64,000 nucleotides of DNA from Streptomyces sp. BHT-5-2 (lineage in GTDB: Bacteria; Actinomycetota; Actinomycetes; Streptomycetales; Streptomycetaceae), in assembly GCF_019774615.1 (NCBI RefSeq), contig NZ_CP081496.1, positions 3,968,001-4,032,000 on the forward strand. Reading direction: 5' to 3'. The translations under genes and the position numbers were made by a program. The notes under the pieces were generated by a model, which saw nothing but the letters and a program-made list of their open reading frames with translations, was not told where the DNA came from and searched no databases. This document shows positions 7,956 through 26,276 of this stretch, piece by piece (position 1 is the stretch's first letter; each line of letters begins with the position of its first letter).

Positions 7956-10900
7956 ATGGCCGACGATGACAAGCTCCGCCAGTATCTCAAGCGGGTGGTC
8001 GCCGATGCCGTGGACAGCCGCCGGCGCCTCGACGAAATCGAGGAGAGGGCCCGTGAGCCGATCGCCATCGTCGGGATGGCGTGCCGCTACCCCGGTGGGG
8101 TGAGCTCACCGGAGCAGCTGTGGCAGGTGGTCTCCGACGGTGTCGACGCGGTGTCGCCCTTCCCTGACAACCGTGGATGGTCCCTCGACGACCTCTTCGA
8201 TCCGGACCCCGACCACGTGGGCACGTCCTATTCCAGGCAGGGCGGGTTCCTGCACGACGCGGACCTGTTCGATCCGGAGTTCTTCGGGATGTCGCCGCGG
8301 GAGGCGCTGGCCTCCGACCCCCAGCAGCGACTGCTGTTGGAGACCGCCTGGGAGACGTTCGAACGGGCGAGGATCGTCCCCGACGCGGTGCGGGGCAGCC
8401 GGACCGGCGTGTTCGTCGGCGCGATGTACAACGACTACGGTTCGCGCCCGTATCTGCCGCCCCAGGGGTTCGAGGGCTATCTGTCCAGCGGCAGCGCGGG
8501 CAGTGTCGCCTCGGGCCGGCTGGCCTACGTCTTCGGCCTGGAAGGCCCGGCCATCACCGTGGACACCGCGTGCTCCTCGTCGTTGGTCGCCCTGCACCTG
8601 GCGGCGACCGCGTTGCGTCGGGACGAGTGCGGACTGGCGCTGGCCGGTGGTGTGACGGTGATGTCCACCCCCAGGGCCTTCGTCGAGTTCTCCCGGCTGC
8701 GCGGGCTGTCGCCCGACGGCCGGTGCAAGTCCTTCGGCGCGTCCGCCGACGGCACCGGCTGGGCCGAGGGCGTCGGACTGCTGCTGCTGGAGCGGCTCTC
8801 CGACGCCCGCCGCAACGGCCATCAGGTGCTGGCCGTGCTCAGTGGGACGGCGATCAACCAGGACGGTGCCAGCAACGGCCTCAGTGCGCCCAACGGCCCC
8901 GCTCAGGAACGGGTGATCCGCCAGGCACTGGCCGACGGCCGCCTGTCCCCCACCGACATCGACGTGGTCGAGGCACACGGCACCGGCACCCCGCTCGGCG
9001 ATCCCATCGAGGCTCGTGCCCTGCTGGCCACCTACGGCCGGAACCGTCCTGCCGGCCAGCAGATCTGGCTGGGCTCGCTGAAGTCCAACATCGGGCACTC
9101 CCAGGCGGCGGCGGGCGTCGGCGGCGTGATCAAGATGGTCCAGGCCCTGCGGCACGGCGTCCTGCCGCGCACCCTGCACGCCGACGACCCCACTCCGCAC
9201 GTCGACTGGGACACCGGCGCGCTGTCCCTGCTCACCCGGGCCCGGGCCTGGCCGTCCACCGACCGGCCCCGCCGCGCCGCCGTCTCCTCGTTCGGATTCA
9301 GCGGCACCAACGGGCACATCATCGTCGAGCAGGCACCGCCGGTGCCCGCCGAGGAGGCCGCCCCGGCGCCGGCCGCCGGCGCCCGGCCGCCGCTGCTGCC
9401 GTACGTGCTGTCGGCAAGGTCCGCCGGGGCGCTACGCGACCAGGCCCGCAATGTGGCGTCACTGCTCGTCGAACGGCCTGCCGGGCACGGCGACGTCGAG
9501 CGCGGCGACGCCGACCCGCTGGACGTGGCGTACTCGTTGGCGACCACCCGTGCGGCGCTGGCGCACCGCGCCGTGGTGGTGGCGGCCGACCGGGACGAGC
9601 TGGTGCGCGGTCTGACCGAGGTGGCCGACGACGCGCCGGGCGTCCTGCGCGGGATGCCGCAGGAGGGTCTGACCGCGTTCATGTTCACCGGCGGTGGCTC
9701 CCAACGCATCGGCATGGCACGGGAGTTGCATGCGTCGTTCCCCGTCTTCGCCGCGGCGTTCGACGAGGTGTGCGCGGCGCTGGACGAGCATCTGCCGCGT
9801 CCGCTGCGCTCGGTGATCGAGTCGGGCGACGAGCTGGACCAGATCGACTACACCCTCGCGGCCCTGTTCGCGGTCGGGGTCGCGCTGTTCCGCCTGTTCG
9901 AGTCGTGGGGTGTGCACCCGGACTTCCTCGTCGGCCACTCGACCGGTGAGCTGATCGCCGCGCACCTCGCGGGCGTGCTGTCGCTGCCCGACGCGGCCAC
10001 GATGGTGACCGCCCGCGGCCGGTTGATGCGGGCGCTGCCCGAGGGCGGCGCGATGGTCGCCGTCGAGGCGACGGAGGAAGAGGTGCGCGCGACGCTGGAC
10101 GGTTCCGGCCGGGCGGTGGTCGCGACGATCAACGGCCCGCGCTCGGTGGTCGTCTCGGGCGACGAGGACGCGGTCCTGGCCGTGGCGGCCGTCTGGCGGG
10201 AGCGGGGCCGCCAGACCAAGCGGCTGCCGATCAGCCATGCGTCGCACTCACCGCGCATGGACCCGATGTTGGCGGAGTTCCGGACGATCGTCCGGGGCCT
10301 GACCTTCCACCGGCCGAAGGTCGGGATCGTGTCCACGGTGACCGGTCGGGTCGAGTCCGGGGACCGGTGGGCCACGCCGGACTACTGGGTGGAGCAGGTC
10401 CGGCTCCCGGTGCGCTTCCTCGACGCGGTGCGCGCCCTGGAATCCGAGGGCGTGGCCACGCTGCTGGAACTGGGCCCCGACGGTGTGCTCTCGGCGATGG
10501 CGGCGACCGGCGTCGAACAGGCCGTGGCGATCCCCGCCATGCGCCGGGACCACCCCGAGCCGCGCACCCTGGTCAACGCGCTCGGCCTGCTGCATGCGCG
10601 CGGGGTCGCCGTCGACTGGCCGGGCTTCTTCGCCGGCACCGGTGCACGGCAGGTGGATCTGCCGACCTATCCGTTCCAGCGTGAGCGGTACTGGCTGGAG
10701 CCGTCGGCGTCCGCGCCCTCCGCGTCCGGCGGCGCGGACCATCCGCTGCTCGGGGCGGCGGTCGCGGTGGCCGGCGCCGACGAGGTGCTGTTCACCGGTC
10801 GGGTCTCGCTTCGGGCCCAGCCCTGGCTGGCCGAGCACATGCACTCCGACACCGTCGTACTGCCGACGTCCGCGCTGGTCGACATGGTGATCAGGGCGGG

Positions 10901-13382
10901 TGGCGAAGTGGGCAGTCCGGTCGTGGACCAACTGACCGTGTCCGCCCTGCTCGCCGTGCCCGAGGCCGGTGAGGTGCCGCTCCAGGTCCGGGTCGGCGCG
11001 CCGGACGACTCGGGACGGCGTCCGGTCACCGTGCACGCCCGGCCGGAGGGGGAAGCGGCCGAGTGGACGAGGTTGGCGATCGGCGGCCTCCGTGCGGAGG
11101 ACGCACCTACCGGGCCGGGGATTCCGACGGCGGAGGATCTCGCCGATGCCGTCGAGATCCGGCTGCCGGAGCAGTTCTCCGCGGGCATCGCGGACTTCGG
11201 CCTGCATCCACTGCTCCTGCACACCGCCCTGGCGGTGGCCGAGGGCGCCGGGGCCGCGGCCCGGCCGCGCGATGCCGTCGAGTGGCGCGGGGTGCGCTTG
11301 CACACCCCCGGCACCCCCGGAGCCACCGCCGTGCGCGCCCTGCTCACCCCGACCGGTGGGAACGCGGTGTCCGTGCTGCTGACGGACCTCGACGGGGTGC
11401 CGCTGGCGACCGTCGAGTCGGCCCTCTCACGTGACCTGACGCCCGCGGACCTGGTCGGCGCACCCGGGCCCCTCCGCGCGCTCCACCACCTCACCTGGAC
11501 CGCCCTCGCGGCACGGCAGACGCCCGCGCCCATGGACCTGGCGGCGGTGGGCCGGGTCCCCGGCGAGGACCCCGGCATCCCGCACTACGAGGACCTCGCC
11601 GCCCTCGGCCGGGCGATCGAGTCCGGTGCGTCCCCGCAGGTCCTGGTGGTCCACCCGGACTCCGGGGCGGACCGCGACGTCGTCGTCGACGCGGTGCACG
11701 GGACGGTGCTCCGGTCCCTGGCCGTGCTACAGGAATGGCTGGCCGACGACCGGATGACGGACACCCGGCTGGTGATCGTCACCAGGGGCGCGGTGGCGGC
11801 GGGCGACGACGAGGTCCCCGCCCTCGACACGGCCGCAGCCCTGGGGCTGGTCCGCTCGGCCCAGGCGGAGAATCCCGGCCGGATCGTGCTTGTGGACACC
11901 GACGCCCCGCACATCGACCCGGCATCGCTGTCCTCGGTCCTCGCCACGGACGAGCCGCAGGCCGCCATCCGGGAAGGCCGGATCCTGGTCCCGCGGCTGC
12001 ACCGGGTCGCCCCCTCCCCCGCGGACGGCGGGCCGGCCCGGGCGTGGCGGCCGGGCGGCACGGTGCTGATCACCGGAGGCACCGGTGCGCTCGGGGCCGC
12101 CGTCGCCCGTCACCTGGTCGTCGAGCACGGCGTCCGTCACCTGTTCCTGGCCGGCCGCCGCGGCGACCAGGCCGCGGGGGCCGACCGGCTGCGCGCCGAA
12201 CTCACCGAACTCGGCGCGCACGTACGGATCGTCGCCTGCGACGTCGCCGACCGGGCCGCCCTGGCCGCGCTGCTCGCCGAGGTGCCCGCGGAGCACCCGC
12301 TGACCGGGATCGTGCACGCCGCGGGCGTGCTGGACAACGCCCTGCTGCCGGCGATGACCCCCGACCAGGTGGCGGCGGTGCTGCGGCCCAAGGTCGATGC
12401 CGCCTGGCATCTGCACGACCTGACCCATGGGGGCGACCTGTCGGCGTTCGTGCTGTTCTCCTCGGTCGTCGGCGTGTTCGGCGGTCCCGGTCAGGCGAAC
12501 TACGCCGCCGCCGGCGCGTTCCTGGACGGGCTGGCCCACCACCGCCGGGCGCACGGTCTGCCGGCGACGTCGCTGGCATGGGGGCTGTGGGAGGTCGAGG
12601 GCGGGATCAACGCGGGGCTGCACGACGTCGACCGGGCCCGCTTCGCCCGCGACGGGTTCCTGCCCGTAGGCGTGGCGGACGGTCTGCGGCTGTTCGACGC
12701 CGCGCTCAGCGGCGAGCGGCCCGCCCTGACCGCCACACCGTTCGATCTGGCGGCCGTGCGGGCCGGAAACCGGGTTCCGCCGTTGCTCCGTGCGCTGGTC
12801 CCGACGGCGGGACGCCGCACGGCGCGGACCGTCGCCGCCGCTGAAGTGCCGCTGTGCCGAAGGCTGTCCGGGATGGCCGGCGCCGAGCGGCAGGAGTTCG
12901 TCCTCGACCTGGTCCGCGCCGAGGTCGCCGTCGTGCTCGGTCTGCGCGATCCGGCCACCGTCGATCCGCAGCGGCCGTTCCAGGAGCTGGGGTTCGACTC
13001 GCTCACCGCCGTCGAGCTGCGCAACCGGCTGGGCGCCGCCGCCGGGGTCCGCCTGCCGGCCACCGCCGTGTTCGACCATCCGACTCCGGCGGCCCTCACC
13101 GAGTTCCTGCTCGCCACGGTCGTCCCCGACGACGGGTCGTCGCGCTCCCCGGTCCTGGCCGAACTGGACAGGCTGGAGGAGGTCCTCGCGACGGCGGCCG
13201 ACCACGACGGCGCCCACGACGCGATCACCGTACGGCTACAGACCCTCCTGTCGCGCTGGATGGAGACCCGGGCGGCGCCCGGCGACACCGGTCCGGTGGA
13301 CACCTTCGAGCCCGCCTCGACCGCGGAACTCCTCGACTTCATCGACAACGAGCTCGGCCGCGCCGACACCCGAACGTCCTGA
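7956..13382 (+). CDS. single-module type I PKS, KS-AT-DH-KR-ACP with degenerate AT, DH and KR
   Basis: 1808 residues. An N-terminal coiled docking helix (MADDDKLRQYLKRV) is followed by KS (33-460, Cys206 in DTACSSS, both His motifs present), AT (about 555-880), DH (about 928-1200), KR (about 1365-1560), ACP (about 1645-1725, GFDSL) and a C-terminal docking tail. The AT keeps the GHSTGE serine (662) but has GGG in place of GQG (9690-9698) and the mixed specificity motif HASH. The DH has HxxxD instead of HxxxG, and the catalytic Asp of the HPxLLD motif is His1089 (codon 11220-11222). The KR keeps Tyr1516, but the Asn four residues later is Gly1520 (codon 12513-12515). The reductive loop may therefore be inactive and leave a beta-ketone. 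ATG 7956 matches the usual PKS N-terminus. Confidence 0.9.
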   Translation: MADDDKLRQYLKRVVADAVDSRRRLDEIEERAREPIAIVGMACRYPGGVSSPEQLWQVVSDGVDAVSPFPDNRGWSLDDLFDPDPDHVGTSYSRQGGFLHDADLFDPEFFGMSPREALASDPQQRLLLETAWETFERARIVPDAVRGSRTGVFVGAMYNDYGSRPYLPPQGFEGYLSSGSAGSVASGRLAYVFGLEGPAITVDTACSSSLVALHLAATALRRDECGLALAGGVTVMSTPRAFVEFSRLRGLSPDGRCKSFGASADGTGWAEGVGLLLLERLSDARRNGHQVLAVLSGTAINQDGASNGLSAPNGPAQERVIRQALADGRLSPTDIDVVEAHGTGTPLGDPIEARALLATYGRNRPAGQQIWLGSLKSNIGHSQAAAGVGGVIKMVQALRHGVLPRTLHADDPTPHVDWDTGALSLLTRARAWPSTDRPRRAAVSSFGFSGTNGHIIVEQAPPVPAEEAAPAPAAGARPPLLPYVLSARSAGALRDQARNVASLLVERPAGHGDVERGDADPLDVAYSLATTRAALAHRAVVVAADRDELVRGLTEVADDAPGVLRGMPQEGLTAFMFTGGGSQRIGMARELHASFPVFAAAFDEVCAALDEHLPRPLRSVIESGDELDQIDYTLAALFAVGVALFRLFESWGVHPDFLVGHSTGELIAAHLAGVLSLPDAATMVTARGRLMRALPEGGAMVAVEATEEEVRATLDGSGRAVVATINGPRSVVVSGDEDAVLAVAAVWRERGRQTKRLPISHASHSPRMDPMLAEFRTIVRGLTFHRPKVGIVSTVTGRVESGDRWATPDYWVEQVRLPVRFLDAVRALESEGVATLLELGPDGVLSAMAATGVEQAVAIPAMRRDHPEPRTLVNALGLLHARGVAVDWPGFFAGTGARQVDLPTYPFQRERYWLEPSASAPSASGGADHPLLGAAVAVAGADEVLFTGRVSLRAQPWLAEHMHSDTVVLPTSALVDMVIRAGGEVGSPVVDQLTVSALLAVPEAGEVPLQVRVGAPDDSGRRPVTVHARPEGEAAEWTRLAIGGLRAEDAPTGPGIPTAEDLADAVEIRLPEQFSAGIADFGLHPLLLHTALAVAEGAGAAARPRDAVEWRGVRLHTPGTPGATAVRALLTPTGGNAVSVLLTDLDGVPLATVESALSRDLTPADLVGAPGPLRALHHLTWTALAARQTPAPMDLAAVGRVPGEDPGIPHYEDLAALGRAIESGASPQVLVVHPDSGADRDVVVDAVHGTVLRSLAVLQEWLADDRMTDTRLVIVTRGAVAAGDDEVPALDTAAALGLVRSAQAENPGRIVLVDTDAPHIDPASLSSVLATDEPQAAIREGRILVPRLHRVAPSPADGGPARAWRPGGTVLITGGTGALGAAVARHLVVEHGVRHLFLAGRRGDQAAGADRLRAELTELGAHVRIVACDVADRAALAALLAEVPAEHPLTGIVHAAGVLDNALLPAMTPDQVAAVLRPKVDAAWHLHDLTHGGDLSAFVLFSSVVGVFGGPGQANYAAAGAFLDGLAHHRRAHGLPATSLAWGLWEVEGGINAGLHDVDRARFARDGFLPVGVADGLRLFDAALSGERPALTATPFDLAAVRAGNRVPPLLRALVPTAGRRTARTVAAAEVPLCRRLSGMAGAERQEFVLDLVRAEVAVVLGLRDPATVDPQRPFQELGFDSLTAVELRNRLGAAAGVRLPATAVFDHPTPAALTEFLLATVVPDDGSSRSPVLAELDRLEEVLATAADHDGAHDAITVRLQTLLSRWMETRAAPGDTGPVDTFEPASTAELLDFIDNELGRADTRTS

Positions 13383-13412
13383 CCTGCCGTCCCGGAAGAT
13401 GTGAGTTGCCAC

Positions 13413-19906
<6,494 letters not shown>

Positions 19907-19910
<4 letters not shown>

Positions 19911-22900
19911 CAGACGTGCTGCGTTGCGATGACCGACCCGCTGTGATCCCGGGAGAGAAAATGCAGGTGGATATCAGTCCGGTGGCCGCCGTGCGGGAGG
20001 TGGCGAACCGGCCCTGCGCGGGCCCCGCCCTCCGGTACGAGGGCGTCGAGACGAGTTACCCCGCCCTCGTCGAACGCGCCGGGCGACTGGCCGAGGCCCT
20101 GGCCGCCGGCGGTGTGACGAAGGGCTGCCGGATCGCCTACCTCGGGCTGAACAGCCCGACCCTCCTGACGACCTATCTGGCGAGTGCCTGGCTCGGGGCC
20201 GTCTTCGTCCCGGTGAACCACCTGCTGAAGCCCGACGAGGTGTCGGAGGTCCTGCGGGACTGCGACGCGCACACGCTCGTCGTGGAACCCGGGCACCGGG
20301 CCGTCGTCGACGCCACCGGAGCGGCGACCGGGCACCTGCGCCGGCTGCTCGTCGACGACGATCCCGCGGCCGCGCCGACCGGCCTGCCGGTCGACTCGCC
20401 GGCCGGATCGCCCGGTTCCCCGTGGACACCGCTCAGCACGGCCCTCTCCCGGGCCGCCCACCCGCCGCGGGAGCCGGTGCCGTGCCGGGCCGACGACCTC
20501 GCGGTCCTCCTCTACACCTCCGGCACGACCGGCCGCGCCAAGGGCGTGCGGCTCACCCACGGGAACATCTGGTGGAACGGGGCCAACGTCGGCTGGGCCA
20601 CCGGCACTTCCGGGCGCGAGGTCAACCTGATCGTCACCCCGCTGTTCCACATCGGCGGGCTGAACTGCTTCACCCTGCGCACCCTCGCCCAGGGCGGCAC
20701 CAATGTGATCCGCCGGACGTTCGATCCGGACCGGACGCTGCGGGACCTGGTCGAGCTCGGGGTCGAGGCGTTCTTCGGAGTCCCTTCCGTGTACGCGGCA
20801 CTGGCCAGGGTGCCCGGCTTCGCGGACGCCGACCTGTCGCGGCTGCGGACCGCCGTCGTGGCCGGCGCACCGGTGCCGCGACGGCTGATCCAGGACTACG
20901 CGGACCGGGGGCTGACGCTCCAGCAGGCGTGGGGCCTGACCGAGACCGCGCCCTTCGCGACCCACCTGCCGGCGGACCTGACCCTCGCCAAGGCCGGTTC
21001 CGCGGGACGCGCCATGCCGTTCACCGAGGTACGCCTCGTCGATCAGGCAAGCGGCGACGTGCTCACCGAGCCGGACGTCTGGGGCGAGGTGTGCGTCCGC
21101 GGTCCCAACGTCACACCGGGCTACTGGCGCGACCGCGAGGCCACCGAGGCGGCGTTCGCCGACGGCTGGTTCCACAGCGGCGACGTCGGCTACTTCGACG
21201 CCGACGGCTGCCTGTTCATCGTCGACCGGCTCAAGAACATGCTCATCACCAGCGGCGAGAACGTCTATCCCGCCGAGGTCGAACGCGCCCTGGCCGGCTG
21301 CCCGGGCATGGTGGAGGTCGCCGTCGTCGGCGCGCCGCACGCCACCCGGGGCGAGGCGGTGGTCGCCGTGGCGGTCCGGGCCGAGGGCGCCGAACTCACC
21401 CTGGACGCGGTCCGGGCATACGCGGCCCCCCGCCTGGCTTCCTACAAACTGCCGGTGCGACTGCACCTGGTCGAGGCGCTCCCGCGCAACGCCGCCGGAA
21501 AGGTCGACACCCGGTCGCTGCGGGCGAGCCTGCCGGCCGCCGAGCACCGGCCGTCCCCGGCGCCCGGCCGCCCCCGGGAGGACCTGCGCCTGCGGCAGCT
21601 GGTGGAGTCGGCGACCACCGCCGCCCTGGGATACGTACCCCCCGGCCTCCGCGACCGCGCCACGTTCGCCGAGATGGGGGTGGACTCGCTCGCCGCGGTG
21701 GAGATCCGCGACCGCCTGGCCACGACGACCGGGATCACGCTCCCCGCCGCGCTCGTCTTCGACCACCCCACGCCCGCCGCCCTGGCCGACCAGTTGCGTC
21801 GGCTACTGCACGACGAGGCACCCCACCACGACCCGGCACCCGTCGTGGCCGACTCGGCGGATCCGGTGGCGATCGTCGGGATGGGGGTGCGGCTTCCGGG
21901 CGGCGTGGGGGACCCCGAGGAGTTGTGGGAGCTGCTGGAGCGGGGCGGGGACGCGATCTCGGAGTTCCCGACCGACCGCGGTTGGGACCTGGCGGCCCTC
22001 CACGACCCGGACCCGGCCGCCGTGGGCAGGTCGTCCACCCGCCACGGCGGATTCCTGCACGGGGCCGCCCTGTTCGACGCGGAGTTCTTCCGGATCTCCC
22101 CGCGCGAGGCCCTGGCGATGGACCCGCAGCAACGGCTGCTGCTGGAGACCTCGTGGGAGGCGTTGGAGCACGCGGGCATCGACCCGACCGGGTTGTGGGG
22201 CCAGGACGTCGGCGTGTTCATGGGCCTGTACGCCAACGGGTACGCCGACCGCCTCCCCGTGGGCGACGACCTGGACGGCTACCGCACGACCGGCGGCCTG
22301 ACGAGCGTCGCCGCCGGGCGTCTGGCGTACGTGCTGGGCGTGGAGGGCCCGACGCTGGCGGTGGACACGGCCTGCTCGTCGTCGTTGGTGGCCCTGCATC
22401 TGGCCGTCCGGGCGCTGCGGTCGGGCGAGTGCTCGATGGCGCTGGCCGGCGGTGTGACGGTGATGGCCGGGCCGGACGGGTTCATCGAATTCTCCCGCCA
22501 GCGCGGGCTGGCGGCGGACGGGCGGTGCAAGTCCTTCTCGGAGGCCGCGGACGGCACGGCGTGGAGCGAGGGCGCGGGCGTTCTGGTGCTGGAACGCCTC
22601 TCCGACGCCCGCCGCCACGGCCACGACGTGCTGGCGGTCGTACGGGGGTCGGCGGTCAACCAGGACGGCGCGTCCAACGGTCTGACCGCCCCGAACGGCC
22701 CGTCCCAGCAGCGGGTGATCCGGCGCGCGCTGGCCGACGCCGGGGTGTCGGCCGATGGCGTCGACGCCGTCGAGGCGCATGGCACCGGCACGGTGCTGGG
22801 CGACCCGATCGAGGCCGAGGCCCTCGTCGCCGCCTACGGCCCGGGCCGTGAACACCCCCTGCTGCTCGGCTCGTTGAAGTCGAACGTCGGCCACACCCAG

Positions 22901-25900
22901 GCCGCGGCCGGCGTGGCCGGAGTGATCAAGATGGCACTGGCCCTGGAACGCGGCGTCCTGCCCAGGACCCTGCACGCCGACCGGCCCTCCTCGAAGATCG
23001 ACTGGTCGTCTGGGGCGGTGGAACTGCTGGCCCGGCAGCGCGCCTGGCCCGACCGGGACCGCCCCCGCCGAGCGGCCGTGTCGGCGTTCGGGATCAGCGG
23101 CACCAACGCCCATGTGATCCTTGAACAGGCACCCGAGAGCACACCGGAATCCGCCGGCGACGGCCCGGCCGCGGACGCGCCTGCGACGCTGCCGATCGTG
23201 GTGTCGGCCCGCTCGGCGCAGGCTCTGGCGGAGCACGCCGGGCGACTGGCCGCCGCGCTGGACAAGGGGGTGCGCCTGGGCGACCTGGCCTGCTCCCTGG
23301 CGACCCGGGCCGTGTGGGAGCACCGTGCCGTGGTCGTCACCGACGACCGGAACCGGGCGCTGACCGCCCTGCGGGCACTGGCCGCCGGGCAGCCCGCCCC
23401 GGACACGGTGACCGGCCCGGCCGGAACGGGCGGCGACCCCGGCCGCACGGTGTTCGTCTTCCCCGGCCAGGGCGCACACTGGGCCGCCGCCGGCCGTGAA
23501 CTACGCGACACCGAGCCGGAGTTCGCCGCGCGGATGGCCGAGTGCGAAAAGGCGCTGGCTCCGCATCTGCACCGCGCGTTGTCCGACCTCCTCGACGACG
23601 CCGGGAGCGGATGGACCGGATCCGCAACAGAGCCTGCGGATGCCACCGCCCCGGCCTCCTTCGCCGTGATGGTGTCACTGGCGGCCCTGTGGCAGTCGTG
23701 CGGCGTCCACCCCGATGCCGTACTGGGCCACGCCGTGGGCGAGATCGCCGCGGCATGCGTCGCCGGCGCCCTGTCGCTCGACGACGCCGCGCACCTGGTG
23801 GCATGGCACGGCCGGGCACTCGCGGCCGACCCGGCAGGACCCGACGGGCCACGCCCGACCGCACTCCTCGACGGCCTCCGGCCATGCGCACCTGACGTGC
23901 CGTGGTACTCCGCGGTGGCGGGTGACTGGGTGACCGACCCCGTCGACCGCGAGCACTGGGCCCGCAACCTGCGGCAGCCGGCAGAGTTCGAGGCGGCGAC
24001 CCGTGCGCTGGTGGAGCAGGGCTTCGGCACGTTCATCGAGCTCGGCGCGGAACCGGCGGTGACCCCCAGCATCGCGAACACCCTTGAGGACAGCGGGACG
24101 GCCGGTGTCGCGTTCGGGACCGTGCATCGCGGGCGGCGCGACCGGACGCGGTTCGTGCACTCGTCGGCCGAGCTGTTCGTGCGGGGAGTCGCGGTGGACT
24201 GGGCGCCGCTGCTGCGCGGGAGCGGCCGGCGGGTGCCGCTGCCGACCTACCCGTTCCAGCGCCGTCACTTCTGGTGGAAGCCGACCGGCAACGACGTCGG
24301 GGCGCCCGCCCGCACGGAGAGTGCCGCGGCGGGCCATGCCGATCGCGAGGATGCTCTGTTGCGGATCGAGTGGACCAGGCCGCAGACGCCCGGGGGCCGC
24401 CCCGTACCGGTGACGACGGTAACCGGCGCACCGGACCTCCCGGCACTGGACGGGACGGCGAGGTGGCTGCTCCTGTCCCCCGACGATGCCGCGGAGCCGT
24501 CGGCGGCCCCGGATCCCGAGCGCGCCCGCGCCGCGGTCAACCGCGTGCTGGACGTGGTCCAGGCGTTCCTGGCCGCACCCGGTCTGCGGGCCGGAAGCCT
24601 GGTGATCGGCACCCGGCGTGCTGTGGCCGTCGGGGAAGGTGATCCGGTCGACCCGGCCCAGTCCGCGGTCTGGGGTCTGGTCCGCAGCGCTCAACGGGAG
24701 AACCCGGGCCGGATCCTGCTCGCCGACCTCGACACCGCGCCCGGACAGGAGCCTGCCGCCCTGGCGGCCGTGCTGGAGGCGATGGTCGCCGAAGGCGAGT
24801 CGCAGTTCGCCATCCGCGACGGGGCGGTCCGGGTGCCTCGGCTGGTGCGAGCGGTGGAGGACGGGCCGACGGTCCAGCGGGCCGTGGGGGACGAGTCGGT
24901 CGTCCCGGGACGGCTCGACCCCCACGGCACGGTGTTGATCACCGGCGGGACCGGCATGCTGGGTGGCCTGGTGGCCCGGCACGCCGTGGCCGTCCACGGG
25001 GTGCGGAGCCTGGTGCTGGCGTCCCGCCGGGGCATGGGGGCCGTCGGCGCGGAGGCCCTCTGCCGGGAACTGCGCGGCCGGGGCGTGCGCGTCGAGGTCG
25101 TCTCAGGTGACCTCGCCGACCGCGAGCAGGTGCGCACGCTGTTGGCACACGTCCCCGACGACGCGCCGTTGACCGCCGTGGTCCACGCCGCGGGCGTGCT
25201 GGACGACGGCCTGGTCACCGCGCTGAGCGCCGAGCGGATCGACCGGGTGTTCCGGGCGAAGGTCGACGCGGCGGTGTGGCTGGACGAACTGACCCGTGAC
25301 CTCCGGTTGGACGCGTTCGTGCTCTTCTCCTCCCTCGCCGGTGTGCTGGGCAACGCCGGCCAGGCCAACTACGCCGCGGCCAACACGTTCCTCGACGCGC
25401 TGGCGCACCGCCGCCGGGCAGCGGGTCTGCCGGCGACGTCACTGGCATGGGGGCTGTGGGACGGCGAGGCCGGCATGGCGGGACACCTGGACCAGGCCGA
25501 TCTGGCCCGGGCGGCCCGCCTGGGAGTACTGGCCCTCGACCGCGACCAGGGTCTGCGGCTGATGGACACCGGCCTGGCGTCCCCCCGGGCCGCCCTCGCG
25601 CCGGTGGCGCTGGACCTCTCGGCCCTGCGCCGCCAGGCCCAGTCCGATCGACTGCCGCCGATCTGGCAGGAGTTGATCGGCCAGGTGGAGCAGCACGACA
25701 CACCGACCGCCGGGGAGCCGCTCCGGCCGAGCGACCCCGAACCCGTCAGGAGCCCCGGCAGCCTGGTGGGTCCGGCCGACCTGACCGACCTGGCCGCTCT
25801 GGTCGGCCTGGTGCGCGACGAGGCCACGGCGATCCTCGGCTACGCCGAGTCCGAGCGGATCGGCGGCGAGCAGTCGTTCCAGGACGCCGGCATCGACTCG

Positions 25901-26248
25901 CTGTCCGCGGTCGAACTACAGGAGCGGCTGACCGCGGTGACCGGTGTCGAACTCCCCGCGACGTTGGTGTTCGACCACCCCACCCCCGCCGCCGTCGCCG
26001 ACTACCTGCGGACGCAGCTGACCCACGACGACCAACGGCCCGGACTCGCCGAACTCGACTCGCTGGAGGAGGCGCTCACCGAGCTCCCGGCGGACGAGGA
26101 GGTCCGCCGCCGGATCGCGGAGCGCCTGCACCGGATGCTCGACCGGGTGAACCGGGATCTCGGCACCACGGAGTCGACGGGCGCTTCCGAGCAACTCGAC
26201 TTCACCACGGACGACGAACTTTTCGACTTCATAGAGAAGAAATTCTGA
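19907..26248 (+). CDS. loading type I PKS, acyl ligase-ACP-KS-AT(inactive)-KR-ACP
   Basis: 2113 residues. An acyl-adenylate-forming domain of CoA-ligase type (about 20-530; YTSGTTGRAKG, the YWRD/GWFHSGD region, and RNAAGK with the catalytic Lys) is followed by an ACP (about 555-640, GVDSL). Then come KS (about 650-1075, Cys823), an AT remnant (about 1090-1430), KR (about 1660-1870, LDD B-type, Tyr and Asn intact) and a second ACP (about 1950-2030). No DH lies between AT and KR. The AT reads GHAVGE, so the nucleophilic Ser is Ala1276 (codon 23732-23734). The ARGR and HAFH core is missing, so this AT cannot load an extender. The ligase probably activates cinnamate. Start ATG 19907 is coupled to the previous stop; ATG 19961, with its own GGGAGAG, is an alternative. 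Confidence 0.92.
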
Positions 26249-26276
26249 ACCCCATCGAGAAGGAGCCGGCACGAAT

